DNA from: Paraburkholderia bryophila
GTDB lineage: Bacteria; Pseudomonadota; Gammaproteobacteria; Burkholderiales; Burkholderiaceae
Direction of reading: 5' to 3'
NCBI RefSeq assembly: GCF_013409255.1
Contig: NZ_JACCAS010000002.1
Location: 1,488,001 to 1,552,000, forward strand
Length of the DNA: 64,000 nt
Position numbers and translations under genes: made by a program
In this document: one piece after another, positions 9,414 to 17,570 of the stretch
Numbering within the stretch: the stretch's first letter is position 1
How the letters are laid out: each line of letters opens with the position of its first letter
Notes under the pieces: generated by a model
What the model was told of the DNA's origin: nothing
Databases searched by the model: none
The model's input: only the letters and a program-made list of their open reading frames with translations

Positions 9414-10235
9414 ATGAATGCGCGCGCCGCTCACGTCACCCTCGCCGCACAAAGACGCGCCGAAACGCCGACCGCACCCGGCGCGCACGTGCCGTTCGAA
9501 AGCACGCCCATGCCGGTTTCGGCCATGGCCGCGTGGTATCCGCACGGCACGCTGATCGAGGCGCATCGGCATCGGCGCGCGCAACTGCTGTATGCGATCG
9601 AAGGCGTCATGATGATCGAGTCCGCCACGGGCTCGTGGGTCGTGCCGCCCACGCGCGGCGTGTGGCTCGAACCGGGCGTCGACCATTCGGTGCAGATGAG
9701 CGGCGACGTGAAGATGCGCACAGTGTTCGTCGAACCCGGCGCGGCCGCGCATTTGCCCACGCGCAGTTGCGTGGTCGAAGTGCATGCGTTGCTGCGCGAG
9801 CTGATCCTCGCGGCGATCGACGTGCCACAGGACTACACCGCCGGTTCGCGCGACGATCATCTGATGCAGTTGCTGCTGGCGGAGTTGAACGCGGTACCGT
9901 TGCTGCCGCTGTATCTGCCGTGGCCGACCGATGCCCGTTTGCGCGCGGTGTGCGACAGCGTGCTTGCGGCGCCCGACGACAATCGCACCATCGGCGCATG
10001 GGCGAATACGCTGGATGTATCGGAGAAAACGTTTCATCGCTGGTTCCAGCGTGAAACCGGGATTACGTTCGGGCGCTGGCGGCAGCAGGCGCGCTTACTC
10101 CTGGCGTTGAAACGGCTCGCGCATGGCGAAAAGATCATTGCGGTCGCAATGGACCATGGCTATACGAGCCAAAGCGCGTTCGCGGCGATGTTCAAGCGAC
10201 ATTTCGGCGTGGTGCCGTCGGCGTTTTACGCGTAG
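9414..10235 (+). CDS. AraC-family transcriptional regulator with cupin sensor domain
   Basis: 273 residues. The first about 110 form a cupin-like effector domain (HGTLIEAHRHRRAQLLYAIEG, and PPTRGVWLEPGVDHSVQMSG), the rest an AraC double helix-turn-helix ending MDHGYTSQSAFAAMFKRHFGVVPSAFYA-like, the classic second HTH. ATG 9414 is chosen; the frame extends to 9294, which would leave only 27 bases to the divergent transporter. Divergent placement suggests that it activates or represses the EamA exporter in response to a small exported molecule. Confidence 0.85.
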   Translation: MNARAAHVTLAAQRRAETPTAPGAHVPFESTPMPVSAMAAWYPHGTLIEAHRHRRAQLLYAIEGVMMIESATGSWVVPPTRGVWLEPGVDHSVQMSGDVKMRTVFVEPGAAAHLPTRSCVVEVHALLRELILAAIDVPQDYTAGSRDDHLMQLLLAELNAVPLLPLYLPWPTDARLRAVCDSVLAAPDDNRTIGAWANTLDVSEKTFHRWFQRETGITFGRWRQQARLLLALKRLAHGEKIIAVAMDHGYTSQSAFAAMFKRHFGVVPSAFYA

Positions 10236-10389
10236 GTGCGAGGGTTGCGTTCAATGCATGCGCATGGCGACAGGTACCACTTCGCGCTGTACGCAAGGCA
10301 ATGCTTGTTGCTTTTGCGCGTTGCCACGGTTGGCAGCGAGCGCACAAGGACGCGTTCTATCGCGCCCTTGTGCGAACACGGCATCGGTA

Positions 10390-11604
10390 TCAGCTTCTCG
10401 ATGGCATCGCCGGTGGCTGCGCGGCGAGCTTCAGCCGCTCGACACCGTCCTCCAGCGACACTGTCGCTTGCTGTCCGTCGCGCTGACGGATGCTGATCGT
10501 CCGATCACGCTCGTCGCGCGAACCGACGACCACCAGAAGCGGCACCTGCTTTTCGCGTGCGTCGACGATCTTCTTCTCCAGCCGCTCGGGCCGGCTGTCG
10601 ACCAGCGCCCGAATGCCCGCGTCATCGAGCGCTTGCAGAACCTCCTGCGCATAAGGCGCATTCGCGTCGCTGATCGTGGCGACGACAACCTGCTCCGGCG
10701 CGAGCCACACAGGCAACCATCCCTCATGATGTTCGAGCAGCATCGCGATAAATCGCTCCATGCTGCCCAGCACGGCGTGGTGAATCATCACCGGCCGCTC
10801 GCGTTCATTGCGCTCGTTGACGAACTCCGCGTCGAGCCGCTCAGGCAACACGAAGTCGAGCTGGATCGTGCCGCATTGCCAACTTCGCCCGCGACTGTCC
10901 ATGAGATGAAACTCCAGTTTGGGCCCGTAAAAAGCGCCCTCGCCTTCGAGCAGATCGAACTCTAGACCTGCCGCGCGCGCGGCATTCGCCAACGCGCTTT
11001 CCGCGTGATCCCACGTGGCTTCGCTGCCCGAGCGCGACGCCGGCCGCGTGGCGAGCGCGACCTTGAAGTCGGGAAAACCGAGGTCCGCGTACACCGCGCG
11101 CAACAGCGAGCAGAAGCGTCCCACTTCCCCCTCGATATGCGACTCCGCGCAGAACACATGCGCGTCGTCCTGCACGAACGCGCGCGTGCGCTTCAAGCCT
11201 TCGAGCGAGCCTGACGGTTCATCGCGATGACACGCGCCGAACTCGCTATACCGAACCGGCAACTCGCGATAAGAACGCACGCGCTGATTGAACACCTGCA
11301 CGTGGCACGGACAACTCATGGGTTTCAGACACAGCGCGCGCCCTTCTTCCGCGTCGGCCAGCGAATACATTGCCGCGCCGAACTTCTCCCAATGGCCGCT
11401 TTTTTCCCACAGCGAACGCGCCAGCAATTGCGGCGTACGAATCTCGCGAAAGCCGGCGCGGCGCATGCGGACGCGCACATAATCTTCCAGCACGCGATAC
11501 AACTCCCAGCCACGCGGATGCCAGAAAACCATCCCGGCGCCTTCTTCCTGCTGATGGAACAGGTCGAGTTTATTGCCTAAAACACGATGGTCGATGTCGT
11601 TCAC
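10390..11604 (-). CDS. thrS2: Threonyl-tRNA synthetase paralogue lacking the N-terminal TGS and editing domains
   Basis: 404 residues against about 640 for a full ThrRS. It aligns from the catalytic core onward: DHRVLGNKLDLFHQQEEGAGMVFWH opens where the N1/N2 (TGS and editing) domains end in the E. coli enzyme. Zn ligands corresponding to E. coli Cys334, His385 and His511 are retained (in SCPCH, QDDAH and MIHHAVLGSMERF), as is the HRDEPSG motif 2; the anticodon-binding domain closes the protein. The usual NCPGH is SCPCH. It would charge tRNA-Thr but cannot clear Ser-tRNA-Thr itself. GTG 11604 has a GGAG 7 bases upstream; GTG 11610 is too close to it. Expression is likely controlled by the Thr-codon attenuator upstream. 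A full-length thrS should exist elsewhere. Confidence 0.9.
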   Translation of the reverse strand: MNDIDHRVLGNKLDLFHQQEEGAGMVFWHPRGWELYRVLEDYVRVRMRRAGFREIRTPQLLARSLWEKSGHWEKFGAAMYSLADAEEGRALCLKPMSCPCHVQVFNQRVRSYRELPVRYSEFGACHRDEPSGSLEGLKRTRAFVQDDAHVFCAESHIEGEVGRFCSLLRAVYADLGFPDFKVALATRPASRSGSEATWDHAESALANAARAAGLEFDLLEGEGAFYGPKLEFHLMDSRGRSWQCGTIQLDFVLPERLDAEFVNERNERERPVMIHHAVLGSMERFIAMLLEHHEGWLPVWLAPEQVVVATISDANAPYAQEVLQALDDAGIRALVDSRPERLEKKIVDAREKQVPLLVVVGSRDERDRTISIRQRDGQQATVSLEDGVERLKLAAQPPAMPSRS

Positions 11605-11673
11605 AGTCACGCTCCGTTTAGTCGAATGCCGCTCATCGCGGTGAGGGTTGCCGCAAACGGAGGTCCAGAAATG

Positions 11674-11708
11674 CCCAAGGCCCCGTCCGTTTCCGGCGGG
11701 GCCTTGGG
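11674..11708 (-). terminator. Attenuator terminator upstream of thrS2
   Basis: Perfect 12-bp stem (CCCAAGGCCCCG, pairing with CGGGGCCTTGGG; 11697-11708 with 11674-11685) around an 11-base loop, read on the minus strand and followed by CATTTCT. The T-run is short, which is a caveat, but the stem is very stable. It lies between the Thr-rich leader ORF (ending 11732) and the thrS2 start, as expected for a transcription attenuator. Confidence 0.75.
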
Positions 11709-11731
11709 TGGTCTGCCACTGCTTCGTGCTG

Positions 11732-11818
11732 CTAGCGTGCGCAACCTCCCGACGACCCGCCTGTGAAGGTGGTCGTCGTGGTGGTCACGGCAGCGAAGGG
11801 AATCGAGTGGAGGTCCAT
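11732..11818 (-). CDS. Thr-rich leader peptide of the thrS2 attenuator
   Basis: A 28-codon ORF from ATG 11818 to TAG 11732-11734. Residues 12-17 are six consecutive Thr (ACC ACC ACG ACG ACC ACC) and residue 19 is also Thr. Codons 14-16 (11771-11778) can pair perfectly over 8 bp with codons 21-23 (11750-11757). When a ribosome stalls on the Thr run that hairpin cannot form, freeing GGCGGG (11756-11761) to pair with CCCGCC in the terminator's 5' side (11695-11700). This is the logic of amino-acid operon attenuators, here applied to a ThrRS. The frame is also open upstream to a TTG near 11854, and no strong Shine-Dalgarno precedes the ATG, so the start is uncertain. Confidence 0.75.
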   Translation of the reverse strand: MDLHSIPFAAVTTTTTTFTGGSSGGCAR

Positions 11819-11826
11819 GACTCGAC

Positions 11827-11854
11827 AGTAAACGATCAGGTCACGACGCGTCAA
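11827..11854 (-). promoter_or_regulatory. Candidate sigma-70 promoter of the thr leader/thrS2 unit
   Basis: On the minus strand TTGACG (11849-11854) is followed after 16 bases by TTTACT (11827-11832, 4 of 6 to TATAAT). Transcription from here would begin about 2 bases before the leader ATG, making the leader nearly leaderless. A second TTGACC at 11875-11880 could serve a start further upstream. Prediction only. Confidence 0.35.
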
Positions 11855-11974
11855 TCTCAATCGCCGAGAATGCTGGTCAATTCACGCCGATCGACGCTAC
11901 GATGTCTGTCTGATCCGAAACCCGCGTGTCTTCGCGCGACGTCGGTCCACCTTCAACCGATCGAGCACCTGACC

Positions 11975-12460
11975 TTGACCATTCACATTCGCCGCGCACA
12001 CGCAGCCGACGCCGCGTTGATTCTTCGCTTCATCACCGAACTCGCGGTGTACGAGAAGGCGGAGCATGAAGTCATCGCTTCCGTCGAAGACGTCGAAACG
12101 AGCCTGTTTTCCGCGACCGCCACCGCGAAAGCGTTGATCTGCGAAATGGACGGCGAGCCCATCGGCTTTTGCGTCTATTTTCATTCGTATTCCACCTGGC
12201 TCGGCAAACACGGGCTTTATCTGGAAGACCTGTATGTGTCGCCGGCCGCACGCGGCAGCGGCGCGGGCAAACGGATGCTGCGCCACCTCGCGCAGATCGC
12301 CTGCGAAAGCGGCTGCGGGCGCTTCGAATGGAGCGTGCTCGACTGGAACGAACCGGCAATCGGCTTTTACGAAGCGATCGGCGCAAGCGCGCAAAGCGAG
12401 TGGGTGCGTTACCGGTTGGCGGGCGACGCGCTCAAGGCGTTTGCCGAGGGGGTGGAGTAA
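11975..12460 (+). CDS. GNAT-family N-acetyltransferase (diamine acetyltransferase-like)
   Basis: 161 residues. The GNAT fold is seen from TIHIRRAHAADAALI onward, with FHSYSTWLGKHGLYLEDLYVSP leading into the acetyl-CoA pyrophosphate loop R-G-S-G-A-G-K-R (about residues 92-99) and the WNEPAIGFYEAIGA motif. The W-L-G-K-x-G-L-Y-L-E-D-L pattern is that of SSAT-like spermidine/diamine acetyltransferases, so a polyamine or a similar amine is the likely acceptor. TTG 11975 is the best start for the protein alignment, because the open frame upstream overlaps the thrS2 leader region on the opposite strand. Divergent from thrS2. Confidence 0.8.
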   Translation: MTIHIRRAHAADAALILRFITELAVYEKAEHEVIASVEDVETSLFSATATAKALICEMDGEPIGFCVYFHSYSTWLGKHGLYLEDLYVSPAARGSGAGKRMLRHLAQIACESGCGRFEWSVLDWNEPAIGFYEAIGASAQSEWVRYRLAGDALKAFAEGVE

Positions 12461-12484
12461 GCGTGCGCGCGCACCGCGCGACCA

Positions 12485-13068
12485 CTAGCGGGCGAGCAGC
12501 AGCACGGCGTCCGCGAGTGACAGCACGGTCGTACGCGATTCGAACGCCGTGGCGAACAGATGCTCGTGTACGACCTGATCCGGGTCGTAACAGCAATCCT
12601 TGACCGTGTAGAGGCGAAAGTCGGCGTCGCTCGCATAGGCAACGACGACAGCACGACACCCGTCGACGCAATGCCGACCATGATCAACGAGTCGATCCCT
12701 TGTGCCGAAAGCCGCACCTGCAAATCCGTGCCGAAGAACACGCTGGCGCGATGTGCGGTGATGACCGGCTCACTCGCCTGCCGGTCTAGTTCCGGTGAGA
12801 GCCGGTCGTCGACGAAAAGCCCCAATTGCTTGATGCCCTGCCCATTCCTGTTCAAGGGGCTGACTTCCGGATAACCCGGACTGAAACGGAGATTGGCGAA
12901 ATAAACGCTGACGCCCGCAGCCCGCGCGGCGTCGCACAGCCTGCGCGTATTGGCGAGTAAAGTCGGTGCGATCGATGGAAAGAGGCCGAGAATATCCGTC
13001 TGATAATGCATGACAACGAGCGCGGTTCGCGCCGGGACGATTGCGGAAATCGGCGAACTCGTGGGCAT
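12485..13068 (-). pseudogene. Isochorismatase-family hydrolase, frameshifted
   Basis: From ATG 13068 the frame encodes an isochorismatase-like alpha/beta hydrolase (ARTALVVMHYQTDIL, then FFGTDLQVRL, then GIDSLIMVGIASTGVVLSS) up to about 12643. There the similarity jumps to the +1 frame, which continues with AYASDADFRLYTVKDCCYDP and ends at a proper TAG (12485-12487) after LADAVLLLAR. A single missing base next to 12640-12641, within TTGCC on the minus strand, explains it. The residues at the usual catalytic Cys position are A-S-T-G, as in non-cysteine members. It could be a real pseudogene or a sequencing error; otherwise the gene looks intact and under selection. Confidence 0.75.
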
Positions 13069-13146
13069 GTAAAAAAGAGGGTGGCTGGAACGCGATGAAG
13101 TGATTGCGGGTAGCGGCCTGTCAGCCGCTGCCCGCGCTTGCATCAA

Positions 13147-13479
13147 TCAGTGAGGCGCTTTACCGTTGGGCACCGCATCCAGCGGCTTGTGCTGTTCTTC
13201 GCCGAGTCCGGGGAAGAACGCGTTCCATGCGGCGCGCACGCCTTCCGCGGCGGTGGCTTCGGCGGCGATCGATTCGGTTTCGCCTTCACCGGCTTTCGAT
13301 GGATCGGCGGACAGCCCGCGCCAGTGTGTAAATACCAGCAACGGTTTTTCAGTCCAGATGCCTTCGCCGAATTTGGCGAAAGCCGTGTCCCCGCTCGTCA
13401 ATTGCACCTCGTACCAGCCTTCGCGTGCAGGTGTGTGGGCGGCAAGCTCAAACCACGGGGTCGGTTCGATTTCCTTCAT
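13147..13479 (-). CDS. Conserved hypothetical protein
   Basis: 110 residues, soluble, acidic, without signal peptide or membrane segment. It opens MKEIEPTPWFELAAHTPAREGWYEVQ and has a TPAREGWYEV-x-LTSGDTAFAKF pattern that reads like a small beta-rich domain, followed by an Ala/Glu-rich helix. ATG 13479 has a good GGAGA 5 to 6 bases upstream, and is preferred over the upstream start at 13527. I do not recognise a function. It sits alone between the frameshifted isochorismatase gene and the MocR regulator. Confidence 0.7.
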   Translation of the reverse strand: MKEIEPTPWFELAAHTPAREGWYEVQLTSGDTAFAKFGEGIWTEKPLLVFTHWRGLSADPSKAGEGETESIAAEATAAEGVRAAWNAFFPGLGEEQHKPLDAVPNGKAPH

Positions 13480-13705
13480 GTCGTCTCCGGTCGGATAGAT
13501 CGTCATAGATAACCACAACAAAGGCATTCTTCATGCCCGGGCTCGACAGCGGCCCGGCAGGCGCGCTCCGCCTGTTGCGCGATGTTGCAGCGCGGCGCGC
13601 TGGGCATGAGCTGCGGGGCGATCCGTCGACGTTTGCGCCTGTCGATTTCGCCGCGCATAAACGACACGATAGCGCGACATGGGCCGCGCGGACAAACGCA
13701 AAAAC

Positions 13706-15289
13706 TTACACGTCAGACTGGGGGGCGATTGCTTTTTTTGCTTTGCTGGTTGGCTTGCTTGTTGGGCTGCTTGCTGGGCTGCTTTTGGGCCTACCTGTCG
13801 CCCCGCTTGCCGGCTTGCCCTCCAGCTCGCGCGCCAGCGTGGCCAGCACGTGAGCGGCGGCCGCCAGTTGCTCCGCCGGCGTACTGCCGTAGCCGATCAC
13901 GAGCCCATTCGTCTGCTCATCGGGCTGCAACGCGAACCCGGACAGCGCGCGCGGATTGAGCCCTTCGGCGACGGCCCGCGCGGCTAACGCGCGGTCGTCG
14001 ATGGTCGGCGGCAAGCGCAGCGTCAAATGCATGCCGCAGTTGCCGCCCAGAATCTGCGCCGGCGCGAAGTGGACCGTGAGCGCGTCGCGCAACGCCTGCT
14101 GACGCTCGCGGTACACCCGCCGCATCCGCCCCAGATGCCGCCCGAACTCGCCACTTTCGATGAAATGCGCCAGCGCCATCTGCTCCAGCCGATGCCCGCC
14201 GCGCAGCATCTCCTGCAGCGCCACCGCCGATTCCTCGACGATCACACGCGGCAGCACCACGAAACCGATGCGCAGCGCCGGGAACATGGTCTTGCTGAAT
14301 GAGCCGACGTACAGCACCGGCGCGTCGGCGACGAGACCCTGCATGCTGGCGATCGGCTCGCCGGTGTGGCGGAACTCGCCGTCGTAGTCGTCCTCGATCA
14401 GCCACGCGCCACAGCGGCGCGCCTGCGCGATCAACTCCAGACGACGCGCCACCGACAACACCGCCCCCGTCGGATACTGATGCGCGGGCGACGTGTAGAT
14501 CAGCTTCGGCGGATGCGCGCGCCACGCGTCGGCGGGCACGGCAATGCCTTCGGCGTCGACCGGCATGGGCAGCGTGGTCAGATCGCCGACGTTGAAGGCG
14601 GCCTTCGCGCCGCGATAACCGGGGTCCTCGACCCACGCGACGTCGCCGGGATTGGTCAGCAGCCGGACGCACAGGTTCAGCGCCTCCTGCGCGCCCTCGG
14701 TGATCACCACCTGCGAGCCGTCGCAACGCACGCCGCGCGCGATACGCAAATGGCCGGCGATCGCGTCGCGCAGCGCCGGTTCGCCGGCCGGCGCGCCGTA
14801 GCCGAGCGTGAAGGGCAACGCGCGCTCCAGCGACCGTTCGAGCGCGCGCCGCCAGGCGCTCAGCGGGAAGCGGTCCAGCGCGGGCGTGCCGGGCGTCATC
14901 GGAAACGTGTTGTCGGCGTGGGTGCGGGTGGCCGCGAACTGGCCGACGCGCGCCGCGTAAGCCACCTCGGGCGCAGCGGACGGCGCCGCCGGCTCGCCGC
15001 GCGCTGCCGGGCTGGACAGTGGGCTCACGCGGGTGCCCTTCTTGTCGGCCACCACGTAACCGGTCGCGACCAGATGTTCATACGCGATCACGACTGTGTT
15101 GCGCGACACGCCCATCTCCGCCGCCAGCAGACGCGACGAAGGCAGCAGCGAACCCGCCGGCAATCGTCCGGCGAGAATCGCCTGCTGCAAACGTTCGATC
15201 AGCTGTTTTTGCAGCGGTGGGGGTTTGTCGGCGGCGCTCGCGGCAGTCGCCGCAGCCGGGTTGGCGAGCGGACCAATGATTTCCATCAT
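13706..15289 (-). CDS. MocR/PdxR-type GntR regulator with aminotransferase-like domain
   Basis: 527 residues. A GntR winged helix (about 25-90, with GVSRNTVVIAYEHLVATGYV) is joined by a linker to a fold-type-I aminotransferase-like domain (about 125-480), with IEDDYDGEFR and the PLP lysine K333 in VGSFSKTMFPALR. Such proteins sense PLP or amino compounds and do not catalyse transamination. The C-terminus carries an unusual low-complexity Ser/Pro/Lys tail (about 490-527). Start 15289 removes an unrelated upstream extension. Divergent from the acetyltransferase at 15412, which is the likely target, in the common MocR-plus-GNAT arrangement; the 122-base spacer should hold the operator. Confidence 0.88.
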   Translation of the reverse strand: MMEIIGPLANPAAATAASAADKPPPLQKQLIERLQQAILAGRLPAGSLLPSSRLLAAEMGVSRNTVVIAYEHLVATGYVVADKKGTRVSPLSSPAARGEPAAPSAAPEVAYAARVGQFAATRTHADNTFPMTPGTPALDRFPLSAWRRALERSLERALPFTLGYGAPAGEPALRDAIAGHLRIARGVRCDGSQVVITEGAQEALNLCVRLLTNPGDVAWVEDPGYRGAKAAFNVGDLTTLPMPVDAEGIAVPADAWRAHPPKLIYTSPAHQYPTGAVLSVARRLELIAQARRCGAWLIEDDYDGEFRHTGEPIASMQGLVADAPVLYVGSFSKTMFPALRIGFVVLPRVIVEESAVALQEMLRGGHRLEQMALAHFIESGEFGRHLGRMRRVYRERQQALRDALTVHFAPAQILGGNCGMHLTLRLPPTIDDRALAARAVAEGLNPRALSGFALQPDEQTNGLVIGYGSTPAEQLAAAAHVLATLARELEGKPASGATGRPKSSPASSPTSKPTSKAKKAIAPQSDV

Positions 15290-15411
15290 TGCGGCTGGAC
15301 CTATGAAATGGGTTTGGCGTGGATCTTTTGAACATACCACGTTTGCCGTATCGTTCCTGATGAACGGCAGCCGCCGACGATCATTGATGCCGCAACAACA
15401 GGAGAACAGCG

Positions 15412-16134
15412 ATGGAACCCAGACACAACGAGTTCGAGCAGCCGATCGGCGTGCCCGTGCTGGACTGGAAAGGCGCCGAGGCACCCGGCCGCGCGCCGCT
15501 GACGGGCCGCTATTGCCGGATCGAACCGGTGGACGTGGAGCGTCATGCCGCGGACCTGTACGACGCGTACAGCTCGGCCGCCGATGCGCGCGACTGGACC
15601 TATCTGAACGTGGGTCCGTTCGAGAGTCTCGCCGCTTATCGCGAGCATTTGACGCGCATGGCCGCGTCGCCGGATCCGCTGCACCACACGGTGATCGATC
15701 TCGCGACCGGCAAGGCGGTCGGCACGCTGGCGCTCATGCGAATCGACCGGGTGAACGGCGTGATCGAGGTGGGGCATGTCACGTATTCGCCGCGTCTGAA
15801 GCAGACGCGCATTGCCACCGACGCCATGTTCCTGGTGATGACGCAGGTTTTCGACGGGCTGGGTTATCGCCGCTTCGAATGGAAGTGCGACTCGTTGAAC
15901 GCGCCGTCACGCGCCGCCGCGTTGCGTTACGGCTTTACGTTCGAAGGGATCTTCCGGCAGGCGATCGTGTATCACCAGCGCAATCGCGACACCGCGTGGT
16001 TTTCGGTGATCGACGGTGAATGGCCCGCGCTGCGTGCGAGCTATGCACGCTGGCTCGACGCCGGCAATTTCGATGCGCAGGGTAAGCAGATCGAGCGGCT
16101 GGCGCATCTGATCGCGCAACAGCGGGCGGCTTAA
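15412..16134 (+). CDS. RimJ/RimL-type GNAT acetyltransferase
   Basis: 240 residues, longer than the core GNAT fold and matching the RimJ/RimL-like branch: GRYCRIEPVDVERHAADLYDAY, then GTLALMRIDRVNGVIEVGHVTYSP, then RRFEWKCDSLNAPSRAAALRYGFTFEGIFRQ. In this branch the protein N-terminal or amino-acid amine is acetylated from acetyl-CoA; the acceptor is unknown. A clear AGGAGA Shine-Dalgarno lies 8 bases before ATG 15412. It is divergent from the MocR regulator. Its TAA overlaps the stop of the convergent GNAT gene within one TTAA. Confidence 0.87.
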   Translation: MEPRHNEFEQPIGVPVLDWKGAEAPGRAPLTGRYCRIEPVDVERHAADLYDAYSSAADARDWTYLNVGPFESLAAYREHLTRMAASPDPLHHTVIDLATGKAVGTLALMRIDRVNGVIEVGHVTYSPRLKQTRIATDAMFLVMTQVFDGLGYRRFEWKCDSLNAPSRAAALRYGFTFEGIFRQAIVYHQRNRDTAWFSVIDGEWPALRASYARWLDAGNFDAQGKQIERLAHLIAQQRAA

Positions 16135-16664
16135 CCCGTGTTCGGCGCGCGACGCAGGACGATGGTCGGACTCCCTTTGTAGGGCGTGCGCAGCCGTTCG
16201 CGGTAGCCGCACTTACGCGCGACACTCAGCGACGGCAGGTTTTCCGGTGCGATCAGGCACACGGTCTCCTTGTCCGGCCATTGCGCATCGGCCCAACCGA
16301 GCGCGGCGCGCACGGCTTCGGTCGCATAACCGCGGCCATGTAGCGCCGGGTTCAACGCCCAGCCAATTTCAGGCGTGCCCAGCAACGACGGTTCGATCTC
16401 ACGGTGATAGTCGGCCAGGCCGACTTCGCCGACAAAGCGGCCGCTCTGCTTTTCCCGCACCACCCAGTAGCCGTATCCCAGCATCGCCCAATGCCCGGCG
16501 TAACGCAGCAGACGCGCCCAGACTTCTTCGCGCGTGAAGGGCTTGCCGCCGATGTAGCGGATCACCTCGGAATCGGACCACATCGCGTAGCTGTCGAGGA
16601 AGTCGTTGGGGGTGTGCGGGGTTAGGGTCAGGCGGTCGGTGGTGAGGGTGGGCTGGGTGGGCAT
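16131..16664 (-). CDS. GNAT-family acetyltransferase (RimJ/RimL-like)
   Basis: 177 residues, with TLTTDRLTLTPHTPNDFLDSY at the start, GRFVGEVGLADYH and the acyl-CoA loop H-G-R-G-Y-A-T-E-A at about 124-132, and IAPENLPSLSVARKCGY, the hallmark of RimJ/RimL-like ribosomal-protein or small-molecule acetyltransferases. ATG 16664 fits the family N-terminus; a longer frame to 16871 is unlikely. Convergent with, and overlapping by 4 bases, the preceding acetyltransferase. Confidence 0.85.
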   Translation of the reverse strand: MPTQPTLTTDRLTLTPHTPNDFLDSYAMWSDSEVIRYIGGKPFTREEVWARLLRYAGHWAMLGYGYWVVREKQSGRFVGEVGLADYHREIEPSLLGTPEIGWALNPALHGRGYATEAVRAALGWADAQWPDKETVCLIAPENLPSLSVARKCGYRERLRTPYKGSPTIVLRRAPNTG

Positions 16665-16895
16665 GGGAAAGTGCGAGTGGTTTGGCGACGAAGCTCGGAT
16701 AGGGTTGCGCTCGATCATCGCAGATTTTCTATCCGCCGGGTTCGTCGCAAAGGTCGGGACCGCCGTCGCCGCGCGCGACCGAATTTGGCATGAGAGAGGA
16801 GTTCGCCCTACACTCGTCGAGTAGCTTTGCCCAACCGGGTTGACGCAACACGCACGCCATCCAAGCGTCATGGACTCCCACTCACGGCTTAGTCG

Positions 16896-17561
16896 ATGAA
16901 CCCCCGCCTACGCTACCTCAGCGCCCTCGTGATCAACGTCGCCTTACCCTGGCTCGCCTACCGGCTCGCGTTCCCGCACTGGGGCCAACTCGGCGCGCTG
17001 GCCGCGTCGGCGCTGCCGTTGATCGCGTGGATGAGTTGGGACTTGCTGCACCGTCGTCATTTCGACGCGCTCAGCGCGCTCGTGCTAGTGGGCATTGCGC
17101 TGTCGATTCTCGCTGCCGCTTTCGGCAGCAGCCCAAAAATACGCGCGCTCGAAGACCCCATGGTGCTAGCCATGATCGGCGCGTTGTTTCTCGTATCGCT
17201 CGCGCTGCGGCGGCCGTTGGTGTTCTATCTCGCCCGCTCGACGATGATGCGCGAAGGTCACCGCGACGCCGAGAACTTTGAAAAGCATTGGCGCGAGCGC
17301 CCCACGCTCGCCGCGTATATCCGCCTGATGACGCTCGTCTGGGGCCTCGGCATGATCGGCGAGAACATGGTGCGCACGCTGATCGTCTGGCAATGGCCGA
17401 ACGATCCACACTCGGCGCTGGCTTCGGAAGCGGTGCGCTACGGCGTCTATGCCGCGCTAACGGCGTGGACCTTCTGGTGCCGCCAGCGCATCAGGCAAGA
17501 TGCGCTGCGCTACGCGGACAACGCCGTCACCCCAGCCACGCCGCCGCTCGCCAACTCATAA
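16896..17561 (+). CDS. Integral membrane protein, VC0807-like
   Basis: 221 residues, predicted six membrane helices (YLSALVINVALPWLAYRLAF, LGALAASALPLIAWMSW, LSALVLVGIALSILAAAF, VLAMIGALFLVSLAL, then two in the C-terminal half). The E-D-P-M-V-x-x-M-I-G pattern and the FEKHWRERP loop resemble the VC0807 family of uncharacterised inner-membrane proteins. No catalytic motif is evident. Only 9 bases separate its end from the convergent LysR gene. Confidence 0.7.
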   Translation: MNPRLRYLSALVINVALPWLAYRLAFPHWGQLGALAASALPLIAWMSWDLLHRRHFDALSALVLVGIALSILAAAFGSSPKIRALEDPMVLAMIGALFLVSLALRRPLVFYLARSTMMREGHRDAENFEKHWRERPTLAAYIRLMTLVWGLGMIGENMVRTLIVWQWPNDPHSALASEAVRYGVYAALTAWTFWCRQRIRQDALRYADNAVTPATPPLANS

Positions 17562-17570
17562 ACCACCCGC

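Noticed and set aside
9267..10037. N-terminal extension of the EamA exporter frame upstream of 9266
   Set aside because: It is antisense to the AraC gene and has no transporter-like sequence; the family N-terminus starts at ATG 9266.
11648..11974. Upstream extension of the GNAT gene
   Set aside because: It overlaps the attenuator on the other strand and has no GNAT similarity; the fold starts at TTG 11975.
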